Source: a virus. Taken from it: a DNA stretch of 33,299 nucleotides. Positions 7,335-14,762 of this stretch are shown one piece after another. The notes under the pieces are model-generated. The model was not told where the DNA came from, searched no databases, and saw only the letters and a list, made by a program, of their open reading frames with translations. The translations under genes were made by a program, and so were the position numbers. The DNA lies in IMG/VR virus record IMGVR_UViG_3300013101_000047, positions 1-33,299 of that record; one strand, written 5' to 3'. Each line of letters begins with the position of its first letter. Within the stretch, counting starts at the first letter, position 1.

Positions 7335-7670
7335 TCACGCCTTGAGGTGCTTCGTGATCCGGCCGAGCAGTTCAGCCTTCGTACCGGACGTCTTGAGGTC
7401 GAGCGTCTCCGCTGCCCGGCGCAGGTCCTTGACGCCGAGCGTCGGAAGGTCCTCGAGTCGGACGGCGACCTTCTCCGGCGGCGGCGGAGCGTCGGCGAGA
7501 AGGATGAACGTCTGGTGGCGCGACGAATGCTGCCGGGTGCGACGGGTCTGCAGGTCGTCCCACTCGGCGTCCTTGACCTTCATCGTCTCGCCAAAGACGA
7601 GCGTCCGGTCCTCGTCGATGCGAGCGGAGTAGATGCTCCACAAGCGCGGGTTGATTTGAATTGTCTGCAT
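7335..7670 (-). CDS. SAP-domain protein of the neck/tail module
   Basis: A 111-residue protein. Its C-terminal part (about 75-111, LPTLGVKDLRRAAETLDL, then GTKAELLGRITKHL) reads as a SAP/LEM-like helix-extended-helix module, generally a nucleic-acid or protein binding fold. The N-terminal 70 residues are charged and unassigned. ATG at 7670 follows AGGAG. It is the last gene of the head-to-tail minus-strand run before the plus cassette. A second protein with the same type of C-terminal module lies upstream of the capsid connector genes (9658-9966). The role in the virion is unknown. Confidence 0.65.
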   Translation of the reverse strand: MQTIQINPRLWSIYSARIDEDRTLVFGETMKVKDAEWDDLQTRRTRQHSSRHQTFILLADAPPPPEKVAVRLEDLPTLGVKDLRRAAETLDLKTSGTKAELLGRITKHLKA

Positions 7671-7682
7671 GGGTTTCTCCTA

Positions 7683-8159
7683 TCAGCCAGGCCGGAGCCT
7701 GAGCAGCGTGTCGAGCCTGTACCTGGCCCATCCGGTGAGCGGTTCGTTGAGGCGCCCTGGGTTCTGCGTGACCTGGAACGCGTCGACGAGAGCGGTCTCG
7801 CCGTCGAACGTCAGACTGCGGTCCAGCGGCTGGCCCTGGTAGCCGTCGAACTCGCGGACCTTCGAAGCGACGGTGCGGGCGAGCAGCGACGCCGTTGCGA
7901 AGTCCGGCGTTGCCCTGTCGTCGCCTGCCCCGGCGGCGAACGCATCCCATTGGAGGAGCGACACCATCACCGGATACTCTGCTCCGAACGGCGGCCCTGC
8001 TCCGGGGATGACGAACACTCGCAGCCACGGAAATACGAGCCGGTCCGTCGGCGGCAGCGACGTCGACACGCGCCCTTCCACGATCGCCGAGATGTCTGGA
8101 TCGGCCTTCGCCCACTGGACGGCGACCAACTCGGGATCGGGGAGGAGCGGAGTCGGCAT
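7683..8159 (-). CDS. Tail terminator / tail completion-like protein
   Basis: A 158-residue protein that overlaps its upstream neighbour by one base (TGATG). The pattern PDISAIVEGRVSTSLPPTD followed by FPWLRVFVIPG is the layout of siphophage tail terminator proteins, which form the hexameric ring that stops tube growth and docks the tail on the neck. Its position after the HK97 gp10-like neck gene and before the major tail gene supports this. The assignment rests on gene order and pattern, not on a conserved catalytic motif. Confidence 0.7.
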   Translation of the reverse strand: MPTPLLPDPELVAVQWAKADPDISAIVEGRVSTSLPPTDRLVFPWLRVFVIPGAGPPFGAEYPVMVSLLQWDAFAAGAGDDRATPDFATASLLARTVASKVREFDGYQGQPLDRSLTFDGETALVDAFQVTQNPGRLNEPLTGWARYRLDTLLRLRPG

Positions 8160-8494
8160 CAGCCCGAGGTGAGCCTGAACGCACCAGCCGTGATCGTCGC
8201 CGTCGAGTCGTAGTTGACGGTGACGGTCGTGCCGAACTTCCCTGTTGGGAACGGGCCGAGGAAGTGACGCTCACCGGCGGGGACCGAAATCGACGTCGCC
8301 GATGTCTCCGCTGCCGGTTCCGAAGCGTTCGGATCGACTGCGAGGTCGAAGGTGACGCCGAGCGCTCCACCCGATGCGTTGTCGACGACGAGGATCGTCT
8401 TGCCGTCGTTCGCGAACGTGTCGATCGACGCGACGGCGGCGAGCGTATCGATGACGCCAGCCCTGGTCACGTTCTTCACTGTGTATGCAGCCAT
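8159..8494 (-). CDS. Small beta-rich virion protein, unassigned
   Basis: A 111-residue protein rich in Thr, Val and Ala with alternating hydrophobic residues (start MAAYTVKNVTRAGVIDTLAA; middle KTILVVDNASGGALGVTF). This predicts a beta-sandwich. It lies between two neck/tail-completion genes and is therefore most likely a virion component such as a decoration or neck-associated protein. ATG at 8494 follows AGGAGAG. It shows no signal peptide, metal site or catalytic residues. Confidence 0.65.
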   Translation of the reverse strand: MAAYTVKNVTRAGVIDTLAAVASIDTFANDGKTILVVDNASGGALGVTFDLAVDPNASEPAAETSATSISVPAGERHFLGPFPTGKFGTTVTVNYDSTATITAGAFRLTSG

Positions 8495-8503
8495 TGCTCT
8501 CTC

Positions 8504-8851
8504 CTATGTGTAGGGCCGGAGCGCCTTGAGCACTCCTGGTCTCAGGAACGGTTTACCGCCCGATCTGATTCTGGTACCGACGCCGGGGATACTGTCGCCT
8601 GGTTCTGTCTCCTGCCAGAGAGCGTAATTCGTGTCGCCGTGGAGACGACCGACGAACGGCTCGCCGAACGCCTCGCCTGGGTCGACGGACCAGACGATGC
8701 GGCCTCGCAGATATCCGGTGTCGACATGCACCTCGTTGCGGGCGAAGCGTTGGGCGTCGATGAGGACGCCGACGAACCACTGCTTGATTTGGATATCGGT
8801 GAGGACGTCCACGCCGCCGGGGATCATCGTGACTTTGACGGAGGCGACCAT
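8504..8851 (-). CDS. HK97 gp10-like neck / tail-joining protein
   Basis: A 115-residue protein. An upstream in-frame extension of poor, Arg-rich sequence is discarded in favour of ATG 8851, which follows GGAGG and overlaps the previous stop (TGATG). The core pattern (VDTGYLRGRIVWSVDPGEA, then GDTNYALWQETEPGDSIPG and the ending GKPFLRPGVLKAL) is that of HK97 gp10-like proteins, which sit at the head-tail interface. Known members link the head completion proteins to the tail. Its neighbours on both sides are neck or tail-completion candidates. Confidence 0.85.
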   Translation of the reverse strand: MVASVKVTMIPGGVDVLTDIQIKQWFVGVLIDAQRFARNEVHVDTGYLRGRIVWSVDPGEAFGEPFVGRLHGDTNYALWQETEPGDSIPGVGTRIRSGGKPFLRPGVLKALRPYT

Positions 8852-9228
8852 CAGGACACCTCCACGCAGATCAACTCGTAGTGGTGCGGGTCGCCGGACG
8901 GGCCGACGAGGAATTCGACGAGCGAGATGGAGAAGCGTCGGCCGTCGATGACGATGCGGTCGAGGCGTCCGATGATGACTTCGACGCCGTCGGCTGTGAC
9001 GCCTTCGACGATGGCGAGCCATTCGACGACGCCGGTGTCCCGGCCGCCCTCTTCCTGCGGTTCGCCGCCGGACCCTCCGGCCTCGAGGCGTTCGATGAAT
9101 CCACGGTAGGTGCCGACCGCTGTCCAGAGCGTGCCGGTGTTGCCGTAGCCATCTGCTGCTCCCGCGCTCGGCGTCTCGACGAGGACGCTCTTGGTCATGA
9201 TGGCCCTCTCGTCCGGGGAGAGGCTCAT
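8851..9228 (-). CDS. Head closure / head-tail connector-like protein
   Basis: A 125-residue protein with a beta-barrel-like sequence (TKSVLVETPSAG, then GTYRGFIERLEA and VEVIIGRLDRIVIDGRRF), typical of SPP1 gp16-like head closure proteins that seal the capsid after packaging. ATG at 9228 overlaps the previous stop as ATGA. A second candidate start at 9198 (MTKSVLVET) has a GAGAGG site and would give 115 residues, so the N-terminal ten residues are uncertain. Gene order adaptor, closure, gp10-like, terminator matches siphophage neck modules. Confidence 0.75.
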   Translation of the reverse strand: MSLSPDERAIMTKSVLVETPSAGAADGYGNTGTLWTAVGTYRGFIERLEAGGSGGEPQEEGGRDTGVVEWLAIVEGVTADGVEVIIGRLDRIVIDGRRFSISLVEFLVGPSGDPHHYELICVEVS

Positions 9229-9647
9229 ACTCGTGGGTTTCGTTCCATGCCGACGGAGAACACGCCTGGCGCACGGTTCGGATCGGCGGCGGCTTCCTCG
9301 TGCCCTGAGATGGTTGTCTGCGGAGCGACCGGAGCGGCTGCTACGGAATCTGTCAGCGTCGGGGAGCCTGCTTCGATCTCGTCTGCGAGCGACCGGAACG
9401 CTGCTGCCCGGTTCTCGTATTGACGCTTCGTGCGTCCGATCGTGACGGACGTCGCCATGCGAGCGAACTTCGCTGCCAAGCCTCGAGCGGCCTGGACGGC
9501 GGCGCCTTCGACGGTGCCAGCAGACGACAATGCCCAATCGACCTCGCGGTCGTCGAGCAGCGGATCCGCCTCCTCAGTATCTCCTACGAGGAAGCGGACG
9601 TGGTCGCGGTCACTCGCCGCAGGGTCGTGTCCGTAAGTCCACGGCAT
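9225..9647 (-). CDS. Head-tail adaptor (connector) protein
   Basis: A 140-residue helical protein. The N-terminal DRDHVRFLVGDTEEADPLL, then LDDREVDWALSSAG, is a recurrent pattern of phage connector (SPP1 gp15/HK97 gp6-like) adaptors in actinophages, which bind below the portal ring. A central Ala/Arg-rich helix and an unstructured, Pro/Ala-rich C-terminus follow. ATG at 9647 follows an AAGG-type site. Its position right after the capsid gene and its small partner fits. Confidence 0.8.
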   Translation of the reverse strand: MPWTYGHDPAASDRDHVRFLVGDTEEADPLLDDREVDWALSSAGTVEGAAVQAARGLAAKFARMATSVTIGRTKRQYENRAAAFRSLADEIEAGSPTLTDSVAAAPVAPQTTISGHEEAAADPNRAPGVFSVGMERNPRV

Positions 9648-9657
9648 GCCAGCCGCC

Positions 9658-9966
9658 TTACGTCAGCAACAGAGCGACGAGATCGGCCTTGTTGAGTTTG
9701 GAGTATCCGGTCCGGCCTTCGGCCTTCGCCCGCGCCTTGAGCGCAGGCACAGCGAGGGACTCCAACTCCTGCTGGAGTCCCTCGTCTGCTGTGGCCTCGG
9801 CATCGACCGTCAACTCGACTTCGCTGCTGTCGACCGCTTCGACGAAGTGGGAGCGGAGCAAGGACCGCAGGTTCCGCCATCCGGCGGCCTCCGGGACCTC
9901 TTCCCCGATCTCCCTGTATCCGTCGCCGATCTTCAGCCTGCGAAGAGCGAGATATGTCGTTGCCAC
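9658..9966 (-). CDS. Small head-module protein with SAP/Rho-N-like C-terminus
   Basis: A 102-residue protein between the major capsid gene and the connector gene. The first half (LRRLKIGDGYREIGEEVPEA) has a small beta pattern, and a central acidic stretch follows. The C-terminal 35 residues (LAVPALKARAKAEGRTGYSK, then NKADLVALLL) look like a SAP or Rho-N helix-extended-helix motif. Proteins of this size and place occur in many siphophage head modules without a firm function; a minor head or connector accessory role is inferred. ATG at 9966 follows a GGAGAAA site. Confidence 0.65.
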   Translation of the reverse strand: MATTYLALRRLKIGDGYREIGEEVPEAAGWRNLRSLLRSHFVEAVDSSEVELTVDAEATADEGLQQELESLAVPALKARAKAEGRTGYSKLNKADLVALLLT

Positions 9967-9978
9967 GGTTTCTCCCTA

Positions 9979-10953
9979 CTAGGCGACGGCCGAGTCGAAG
10001 AACACGCCGAGCGAGTCGGCGACCTTCTTCTGGTCCCACGCCATGTCGGCTTCGATCCGGTCGGACTCGTTCTCCTCGATGCGGAAACGCTTGATGCGAA
10101 TCCCCTCTCCGGCGGAGCCGGTGAGGCCTGTCCAGGCGAACGTGTATCCGGCCGACGGCACCTTGATTCCAGGCGACGGCGGCGAGTAGTACAGCAAGAG
10201 GTGCTTGCCGAGCATGAACTGGATGTCGTCCGTCGCGCCTTCCTCTGCGGTGTTGGAGATGCCCCACGCCACATAGAAGTTCTGCACGTCGAACAGCGTC
10301 GCCAGGATCTGCTCCGTGACGATTCCAGTCTGCGTGTACTTGATCCGGTCGATGATGTCCGGGTGGTTCTTCAGCACGTTGAAGACGTAGGGCGTGGTCA
10401 CGATGCCGTTCGGGCGGTAGCCCGTCAACTCCGCGACGCCGATGCTCTGCGTCGACACGTCCTCGACCGGGGTCGACCCGGCCTGGTCCCACTGCAGGAA
10501 CTCGTCGCCAGTCGGTCCGGCGGCGACGCCGTCACGCTGGTTGCCCCACACGCCAGTACCGAAGTACTGGGTCGCCCAGGTGCGCTCACGGAGGCGGAGC
10601 ATCTGATCGGTCACCCAATCGGTCGCGTCCGAATCCGCATCGAGCGGCTGGTCCTGGTTGGCGCGGGTCAGGTCGTCGACGTCGTCGTGGACCGAGTACC
10701 TCTGTGCGAAGAAGTTGTCGGTGCCGATGGTGTACCCACCACCAGCGGACGGTGCGCCAGGCGCACGCTTCTCTGCTACGACGCGGGTCCAGTCCCCGAT
10801 GTCGTAGGTGTAGAACTCATCCGAACGCTGCGCGACCGGAACGACAGGAAAGACCTTGCCGCTCACGAACGCTTCGGCGCCCTGAATGTAGGCGACGCTC
10901 AGGTTGGTGAGCGGCCTGTCAACGTGTACATCTGAGATGGTTGGCTGTGGCAT
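9979..10953 (-). CDS. Major capsid protein
   Basis: A 324-residue protein that would form the icosahedral shell with the HK97 fold. It opens with PTISDVHVDRPLTNLSVAYI and FVSGKVFPVVPVAQRSDEFY, has an E-loop-like region rich in Gly (about 60-80), and continues with LRERTWATQYFGTGVW and the C-terminal RIKRFRIEENESDRIEADMA. This layout is that of lambda gpE-like major capsid proteins of actinophages. It lies between the decoration protein and neck genes, downstream of protease and scaffold. ATG at 10953 is preceded by GGGAGGTG. Confidence 0.93.
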   Translation of the reverse strand: MPQPTISDVHVDRPLTNLSVAYIQGAEAFVSGKVFPVVPVAQRSDEFYTYDIGDWTRVVAEKRAPGAPSAGGGYTIGTDNFFAQRYSVHDDVDDLTRANQDQPLDADSDATDWVTDQMLRLRERTWATQYFGTGVWGNQRDGVAAGPTGDEFLQWDQAGSTPVEDVSTQSIGVAELTGYRPNGIVTTPYVFNVLKNHPDIIDRIKYTQTGIVTEQILATLFDVQNFYVAWGISNTAEEGATDDIQFMLGKHLLLYYSPPSPGIKVPSAGYTFAWTGLTGSAGEGIRIKRFRIEENESDRIEADMAWDQKKVADSLGVFFDSAVA

Positions 10954-10967
10954 TTACGTCACCTCCC

Positions 10968-11357
10968 TTAGAGAGCGAGACCGAGGTAGCCGAACTTGAC
11001 CGAGATGATCTCGTTGGCTGCCCCTGCGGCGGACTGGGCGATTCCCCAGATGGCGTTTCCGGTCGTGCCTGCGAGAACGCAGCGACCAGTTGAGTCGGTG
11101 GTGACGAAAGCGCCATTAGCGACGGCGGCTCCTGCCTTCCACTTCGTGACTCCTCCGGCGAGCGCCGGTCCGACCTGCACGGCGAGGCCTGCAGCCGATC
11201 CGGCGTTGTCCTGAAGGATCCCTACGACCTGGACTGCGGCAGCCCCGGCGAGGTCGACCTGTCCGTCAGCGGCGTAAGCGACGGCCTGGAACTGAGCAGC
11301 ACTCAGATCCGAGCCAGCCTCGAACGTCTCGACGGCAAGGTTCAGGTTCTTGGCCAT
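10968..11357 (-). CDS. Capsid decoration / cement protein (DUF2190-like)
   Basis: A 129-residue Ala/Gly/Val-rich beta protein (start MAKNLNLAVETFEAGSDLSA; middle ADGQVDLAGAAAVQVVGILQ). This pattern, with evenly spaced short strands, is typical of DUF2190-type capsid cement proteins encoded just before the major capsid gene. They bind outside the shell and stabilise it. ATG at 11357 follows an AGGGAGGCAAG site only two bases after the scaffold gene stop. Function is inferred from sequence character and position. Confidence 0.75.
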   Translation of the reverse strand: MAKNLNLAVETFEAGSDLSAAQFQAVAYAADGQVDLAGAAAVQVVGILQDNAGSAAGLAVQVGPALAGGVTKWKAGAAVANGAFVTTDSTGRCVLAGTTGNAIWGIAQSAAGAANEIISVKFGYLGLAL

Positions 11358-11359
11358 GT

Positions 11360-11995
11360 CTACTTGCCTCCCTTCGCGGTTTCACGAGACTCGGCGTAGA
11401 TGCGGGCGTTGAGGTCCTGGTCCTCTTTGAGAACTTCGGAGTAGGCGGCTTCGAAGGTGATGCCCTTCGCAGTCGCTTTCTCTTTCGCCTTTGCTGTGGC
11501 CTGGGCCTCTGCGCTGTTGAGCGACTCGGTTCCGAATCCGCCCTTGCCGAGTTCGGTGAACAGGTCACCGGATTCGATGCGGGCGTTCGCCTGGGTCATG
11601 AACCCGAGGAACAATTCGATCTCGTCGTCGCTGAGCGCGGATTCGATCTTGCGGAGCAGCGGACCGAGGTCGTCGGCTTTGGCGATGTTGGGCATCGTCT
11701 CTGCCTTCGTGACGTACTCGGCGTTGAGGCGAATGTCCTGCTCGGCCTTCGCCGTTGCGGTCGCCTCTGCTGCTTCTGTCTTTGCGGCGTCAATCTCGGC
11801 CTGCTGCTTCTGCAGCAATTCGATCACGGCGGGTGAGGCGTCCTTGAGAACGTCTGCTTCCTCCGTGACTTCGGCCGACGCGCCGTCGTCCTTCGTGGCC
11901 TCCTCGACAGCGGCCTCGAGGCTGGCAACGTAGGCTTGCGCCTCGTCACTCAGCGTCTCGCGCTGCTCGTCGGTGAGGGTAATCGGCTCCGGCAT
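11360..11995 (-). CDS. Possible internally initiated scaffold
   Basis: The 211-codon C-terminal part of the preceding frame, starting at an internal ATG with AAGGGAG five bases upstream. The start coincides with the transition from a Pro-rich linker (DMEPAPPTVSRAMTNRPTKG) to a sequence typical of phage scaffolds (TLTDEQRETLSDEAQAYVAS). Nested scaffold genes are known for lambda-like and HK97-like phages. Whether the short form is really made cannot be told from sequence. Confidence 0.45.
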   Translation of the reverse strand: MPEPITLTDEQRETLSDEAQAYVASLEAAVEEATKDDGASAEVTEEADVLKDASPAVIELLQKQQAEIDAAKTEAAEATATAKAEQDIRLNAEYVTKAETMPNIAKADDLGPLLRKIESALSDDEIELFLGFMTQANARIESGDLFTELGKGGFGTESLNSAEAQATAKAKEKATAKGITFEAAYSEVLKEDQDLNARIYAESRETAKGGK

Positions 11996-12580
11996 CGGAT
12001 CTCCCTTCGTCGGCCGATTCGTCATTGCTCTGCTTACCGTAGGAGGCGCAGGCTCCATATCGGCGGGTGGTCCGTCAAACGGGTCCCTCCGGTACAAACC
12101 TGGCTCCTCATCCTCCAGCCGCTTCCTGAACGCGTCGAGCGCCTCTCCGATAGCGGAGGACAATGCGATGCGTTCCTCGCGGTTGAGGAATCCTTCTCCG
12201 AAGTGGCCGTCGGCCATTTGCGTGAACGCTGCGTGGAGGTTCGCTTCGAACCACTCGCCGACGTTGCGGGCCTTCAGCATCTCTTCGACCTGTTCGTCGT
12301 CGAGGCCTTCGAGCGCCTTCTCGACAGCGGCCTTCACGTCGTCGAGCGCCTTCTCGGCGTTCGTGATGACGATCTCCGCTGTCTCCGACTCGGCGGTCTT
12401 GCCGGTGAGGGTGGCGACGAACTTCTGCCACGCCGAGGCCTTCTTGCCGTCGTCGGTTTCGGCGGTCTTGGTGATGAGAATGTCGGACGGGCCGTTAGCC
12501 CCGGCGCCCACCAGACCGACCGATTCGAGTTCGTGAATCAGGAGCCGGGCGTCCGCCTCGTAGGTGTCGTTTCTAGGCAT
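11360..12580 (-). CDS. Prohead scaffold protein (with protease-linked N-terminal region)
   Basis: A 406-residue protein. Residues about 10-32 (ADARLLIHELESVGLVGAGA, then NGPSDILITK) resemble the element that normally closes XkdF-type proteases. The second half (about 196-406) is highly charged, Ala/Glu/Lys-rich and predicted coiled coil, as expected for a scaffold. The gene overlaps the protease gene by eight bases. An internal ATG at 11995 (MPEPITLTDEQRETLSDEAQ) has a strong AAGGGAG site and would give a separate 211-residue scaffold, like lambda C/Nu3. The scaffold guides capsid assembly and is removed by the protease. Confidence 0.75.
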   Translation of the reverse strand: MPRNDTYEADARLLIHELESVGLVGAGANGPSDILITKTAETDDGKKASAWQKFVATLTGKTAESETAEIVITNAEKALDDVKAAVEKALEGLDDEQVEEMLKARNVGEWFEANLHAAFTQMADGHFGEGFLNREERIALSSAIGEALDAFRKRLEDEEPGLYRRDPFDGPPADMEPAPPTVSRAMTNRPTKGDPMPEPITLTDEQRETLSDEAQAYVASLEAAVEEATKDDGASAEVTEEADVLKDASPAVIELLQKQQAEIDAAKTEAAEATATAKAEQDIRLNAEYVTKAETMPNIAKADDLGPLLRKIESALSDDEIELFLGFMTQANARIESGDLFTELGKGGFGTESLNSAEAQATAKAKEKATAKGITFEAAYSEVLKEDQDLNARIYAESRETAKGGK

Positions 12581-13034
12581 CGATTGGAACCCTTCTCGCT
12601 GTGCCGACGATGCTGAACATGGAGTAGGTGCCGTCCTTGACGAGGCGCCAGGCGTCCGGGTCGTCGATCTTCATTCCGATCCACCAGCCCGTCGGGATGA
12701 TGGCCTTGAGAGCGGCGAGTCGTCCGTCGACGTCGTCGGCCTCGTCGAGCGCTGCGGAGTGTCGGGCGATGGCTTCGAGTTTCTCGTCGTTGAACACCAT
12801 CGACTCGACGACCCTGGCGACACCGAAGTTGACGTGCTGCTCGTCGCCGGAGCGGGAGTGCAGCATGTAGCGGTAGACGGCGTCCTCGATCATCGCGATC
12901 GCCTCGGGCGTATCGATCGTCTCGTTGTGAGAATCGACTACTTCGTCGCCGTCGGTGCGGAGGAACACGTTTGCCCATCCGAACGCCATGCGGCGGTCCT
13001 CGTCGACCTTGCTGATCGGTACCTGGATCTCCAT
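12573..13034 (-). CDS. Prohead protease, XkdF family
   Basis: A 153-residue protein with the XkdF-type serine peptidase pattern: IPISKVDEDRR-like opening (VPISKVDEDRRMAFGWANV), VVDSHNETID, RYMLHSRSGDEQH, VVESMVFNDEKLE and the closing GWWIGMKIDDPDAW and MFSIVGTARR. His59 or His67 and Ser78 are the best candidates for catalytic residues. It would mature the prohead by cleaving scaffold and capsid delta regions. ATG at 13034 has no ribosome-binding site, but the late promoter element puts the transcript start one base upstream, so translation is probably leaderless. It is the first gene of the head-assembly operon. Confidence 0.85.
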   Translation of the reverse strand: MEIQVPISKVDEDRRMAFGWANVFLRTDGDEVVDSHNETIDTPEAIAMIEDAVYRYMLHSRSGDEQHVNFGVARVVESMVFNDEKLEAIARHSAALDEADDVDGRLAALKAIIPTGWWIGMKIDDPDAWRLVKDGTYSMFSIVGTARRVPIDA

Positions 13035-13041
13035 TAACAGA

Positions 13042-13077
13042 ATGGTAACCGGCGCAGCCTGGGTAGTTGCGTGTGCC
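13042..13077 (-). promoter_or_regulatory. Late promoter-like element upstream of protease
   Basis: On the minus strand GGCACA is followed after 24 bases by TACCATTCTG. The 13 bases GGTTACCATTCTG and the GGCACA box are shared exactly with the element at 20530-20565. The predicted +1 is at about 13035, immediately before the ATG of the protease gene. Confidence 0.7.
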
Positions 13078-13080
13078 CAG

Positions 13081-13200
13081 GAGAGCGACGACGTTGGCCG
13101 CTGTGGGGCGGGCGGGCGTCGGGTGCGGTCGGTAGCCCAGTCGCTTCCTGGCGGGCCGTCAATGCCGATGATGCCGGACTGAGGGATTGTCGGAGATCAT
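13081..13200 (-). repeat. Intergenic repeat module, copy 1
   Basis: This gene-free stretch carries two sequence blocks that recur at 31657-31789 in swapped order. Block A is an AGCGACGACGTTGGCC-type sequence (about 13083-13099), followed by GGTCGGTAGCCCA (about 13127-13139). Block B is GATGATGCCGGA, then GGGATTGTCGGAGATCAT (about 13165-13200). Further GAT-rich inverted motifs continue to about 13270. A shorter relative of block A also lies at about 23848-23862. Function is unknown; it could be an operator, a boundary or a recombination scar. Confidence 0.5.
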
Positions 13201-13306
13201 CGAGATTGTCCGGGCCGGATGACGCGCACAATCTTCGATGACGCGCGCATTCGAGATCATGGGCATTGACGGCGGCGGACGACGCGGATGCGCGGGCGAC
13301 AATCTT

Positions 13307-13504
13307 TCAGGCTCGGGAGCGGAACACCGGACAGGCTCCGGCGGTGTGCTGGAGTTTCCAGACCCATCGGGCGTGGACGGTGCAGCCGTAGAACCAGGAG
13401 CGGTCCACGGTGACGCCACGGTCGACGGTGCGGGACGCTGCGGGCTGCCAGCCCACCATGTGGGTGACCTCCTCTTCGCAGCCTTCCCGCTGGCAGATGC
13501 TCAT
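13307..13504 (-). CDS. Small cysteine/histidine protein, unknown
   Basis: A 65-residue protein with spaced Cys and His residues (CQREGC near the start, FYGCTVHARW and AGACPVF later) that could bind a zinc ion. ATG at 13504 is preceded by a GATAGGAA site overlapping the stop of the gene upstream, so the two are coupled. It is the last gene of the moron operon driven by P3. No family is recognised. The 300 bases after it, up to the protease start, hold repeats and the late promoter element. Confidence 0.55.
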   Translation of the reverse strand: MSICQREGCEEEVTHMVGWQPAASRTVDRGVTVDRSWFYGCTVHARWVWKLQHTAGACPVFRSRA

Positions 13505-13511
13505 GGCGTTC

Positions 13512-14348
13512 CTATCCGAAGAGTCCCTTCTTGCGGCAGACCGGGCCGATGCCGAGGTCGATGCTCTTCTCGTCCTCGAGGCGCCGTCCGCAGGCTCCGC
13601 AGGTCCCGGTGAGTTGTCCGTAGCGGGCGAGCGCTGCGGCGGGGGTGGTGAGGATGGCTTCGAGCGCTTCCTCGATCTTTCCCTGGTAGCGGCCGTCGGG
13701 GCGTTGGATGCCGTAGCGGCTGCCGTTGCCGTATTCGGCTGCGTCCTTCACGAAGATGTATCCGTGCCAGCGGCCGGGCTTCGTTACGTTGTCGATCTTG
13801 ACCTTGAGGCGTCCGTCGCTCGTCGGGTCTGCGTAGCGGCCGGAAGGCAGGCTCGAAAGGTCGAGGCCTTCCTGGGCAGGCTTCGGTGCGGCGGCGGGCT
13901 TGGCTTCCTGGGCGGGGCAGGCGATGCGGTGCCGTACCTGCCAGCGTCCGTCGATCCTGAAGATGTGGCCTTCGTCTGCGGGGACGTTGGCGTGGCAGAG
14001 TTCGCAGTCGCCTGCGTACTTGTTGCGGCGCAGCCCGAGCCGTTGCTCTTCCCTGCGGTCCTCGGCGTCGGTGTCCTTCGTGGCGGCGGCGGCGACACGC
14101 TTCTTGGTAGCGGCGATCGGGGTAGCGGCCGGTGCTGGCTCGTCGCTTTCCCATTCTCCGTCGACCTTGCTCCAGGTGGCCGGGTCCTCGGTGTAGTCGG
14201 GGTGCTTCGGGTTCCAGTTGGCGTCGTGGGTGAATGGCTCGTCCGGGTCCTGCGTCGCTACGAGGTAGTCGAAGCGGGCCTTGATGGCTGCGCCGTGTGC
14301 CCGGTTCCGTTCGAGGCGGGTCTGCTTGGTCTTGGCGGCGGTGGTCAT
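13512..14348 (-). CDS. Accessory zinc protein with DUF6011-like C-terminus
   Basis: A 278-residue protein. The N-terminal 100 residues are charged and low-complexity. A CELCHANVPADEGHIF motif with later HRIAC (about 113-143) forms one possible zinc site. The central part (about 160-225) contains KVKIDNVTKPGRWHGYIFVK. The last 35 residues (TGTCGACGRRLEDEKSIDLG, then IGPVCRKKG) match the DUF6011-type zinc ribbon, often found in phage and plasmid proteins linked to DNA metabolism. The start ATG at 14348 overlaps the previous stop as ATGA. The activity is unknown; nucleic-acid binding is plausible. Confidence 0.65.
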   Translation of the reverse strand: MTTAAKTKQTRLERNRAHGAAIKARFDYLVATQDPDEPFTHDANWNPKHPDYTEDPATWSKVDGEWESDEPAPAATPIAATKKRVAAAATKDTDAEDRREEQRLGLRRNKYAGDCELCHANVPADEGHIFRIDGRWQVRHRIACPAQEAKPAAAPKPAQEGLDLSSLPSGRYADPTSDGRLKVKIDNVTKPGRWHGYIFVKDAAEYGNGSRYGIQRPDGRYQGKIEEALEAILTTPAAALARYGQLTGTCGACGRRLEDEKSIDLGIGPVCRKKGLFG

Positions 14349-14533
14349 GCGGTCCTCCTGGCGAGTTGCCGGATGCCTGTGATCTGCGGGCGGCGGTTCC
14401 GGTTCTCGCGGAAGAGGTCGGTGGCTACTCGGCTGCCGAGTTCGAGGTTCGTGTCCTCGAGCCAGGTGCGGGCTTCGCGGGTCGTGTAGTCCGCGTCCCT
14501 GTGCATGCGGTGGAGGATGGGGTTGAAGGGCAT
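14345..14533 (-). CDS. Small basic accessory protein
   Basis: A 62-residue basic protein (MPFNPILHRMHRDADYTTRE, then TWLEDTNLELG and an Arg-rich end). ATG at 14533 follows GGGAGCCACC. An in-frame GTG at 14578, exactly at the predicted +1 of P3, would add residues MNETATTTSHPQGAT. It is the first gene of a three-gene moron operon and is coupled to the next by ATGA. The Arg-rich helical sequence hints at nucleic-acid binding, but no family is recognised. Confidence 0.6.
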   Translation of the reverse strand: MPFNPILHRMHRDADYTTREARTWLEDTNLELGSRVATDLFRENRNRRPQITGIRQLARRTA

Positions 14534-14584
14534 GGTGGCTCCCTGCGGGTGGCTGGTGGTGGTGGCTGTTTCGTTCACGTCCGT

Positions 14585-14622
14585 AACGTACCTCGCCCCG
14601 GCGTATACGTCAAGTCTATCTA
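14585..14622 (-). promoter_or_regulatory. Accessory promoter P3
   Basis: On the minus strand TAGATAGACTTGACG contains the -35 (14613-14608). A 17-base spacer and -10 TACGTT (14590-14585) follow. The predicted +1 at 14578 is the G of a GTG in frame with the gene that starts at 14533. Confidence 0.8.
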
Positions 14623-14762
14623 TCCGGTCGGGTGGGGTTGGGAAGAGCAACGACCGAAGCGGCCTCCGTACTCCCTGGGCGAGCCACCAAGCACACCTGG
14701 GAGCAGCGAATGGAGGACCGCTCCGGCCGTCTACCCGATGGCCACCATAGACACCGGGCCGG

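Noticed and set aside
8851-9537. Extended 228-codon form of the head closure gene
   Set aside because: The added N-terminal 100 residues are Arg-rich and overlap the connector gene in another frame; starts at 9228 or 9198 fit better.
9646-10935. A 429-codon plus-strand frame opposite the major capsid gene
   Set aside because: Long only because of GC-rich third positions on the other strand; no promoter, no ribosome-binding site, no domain.
13200-13300. CRISPR-like array of GAT-rich motifs
   Set aside because: The motifs are irregular in spacing and sequence, with no uniform spacers; treated as a dispersed repeat module.
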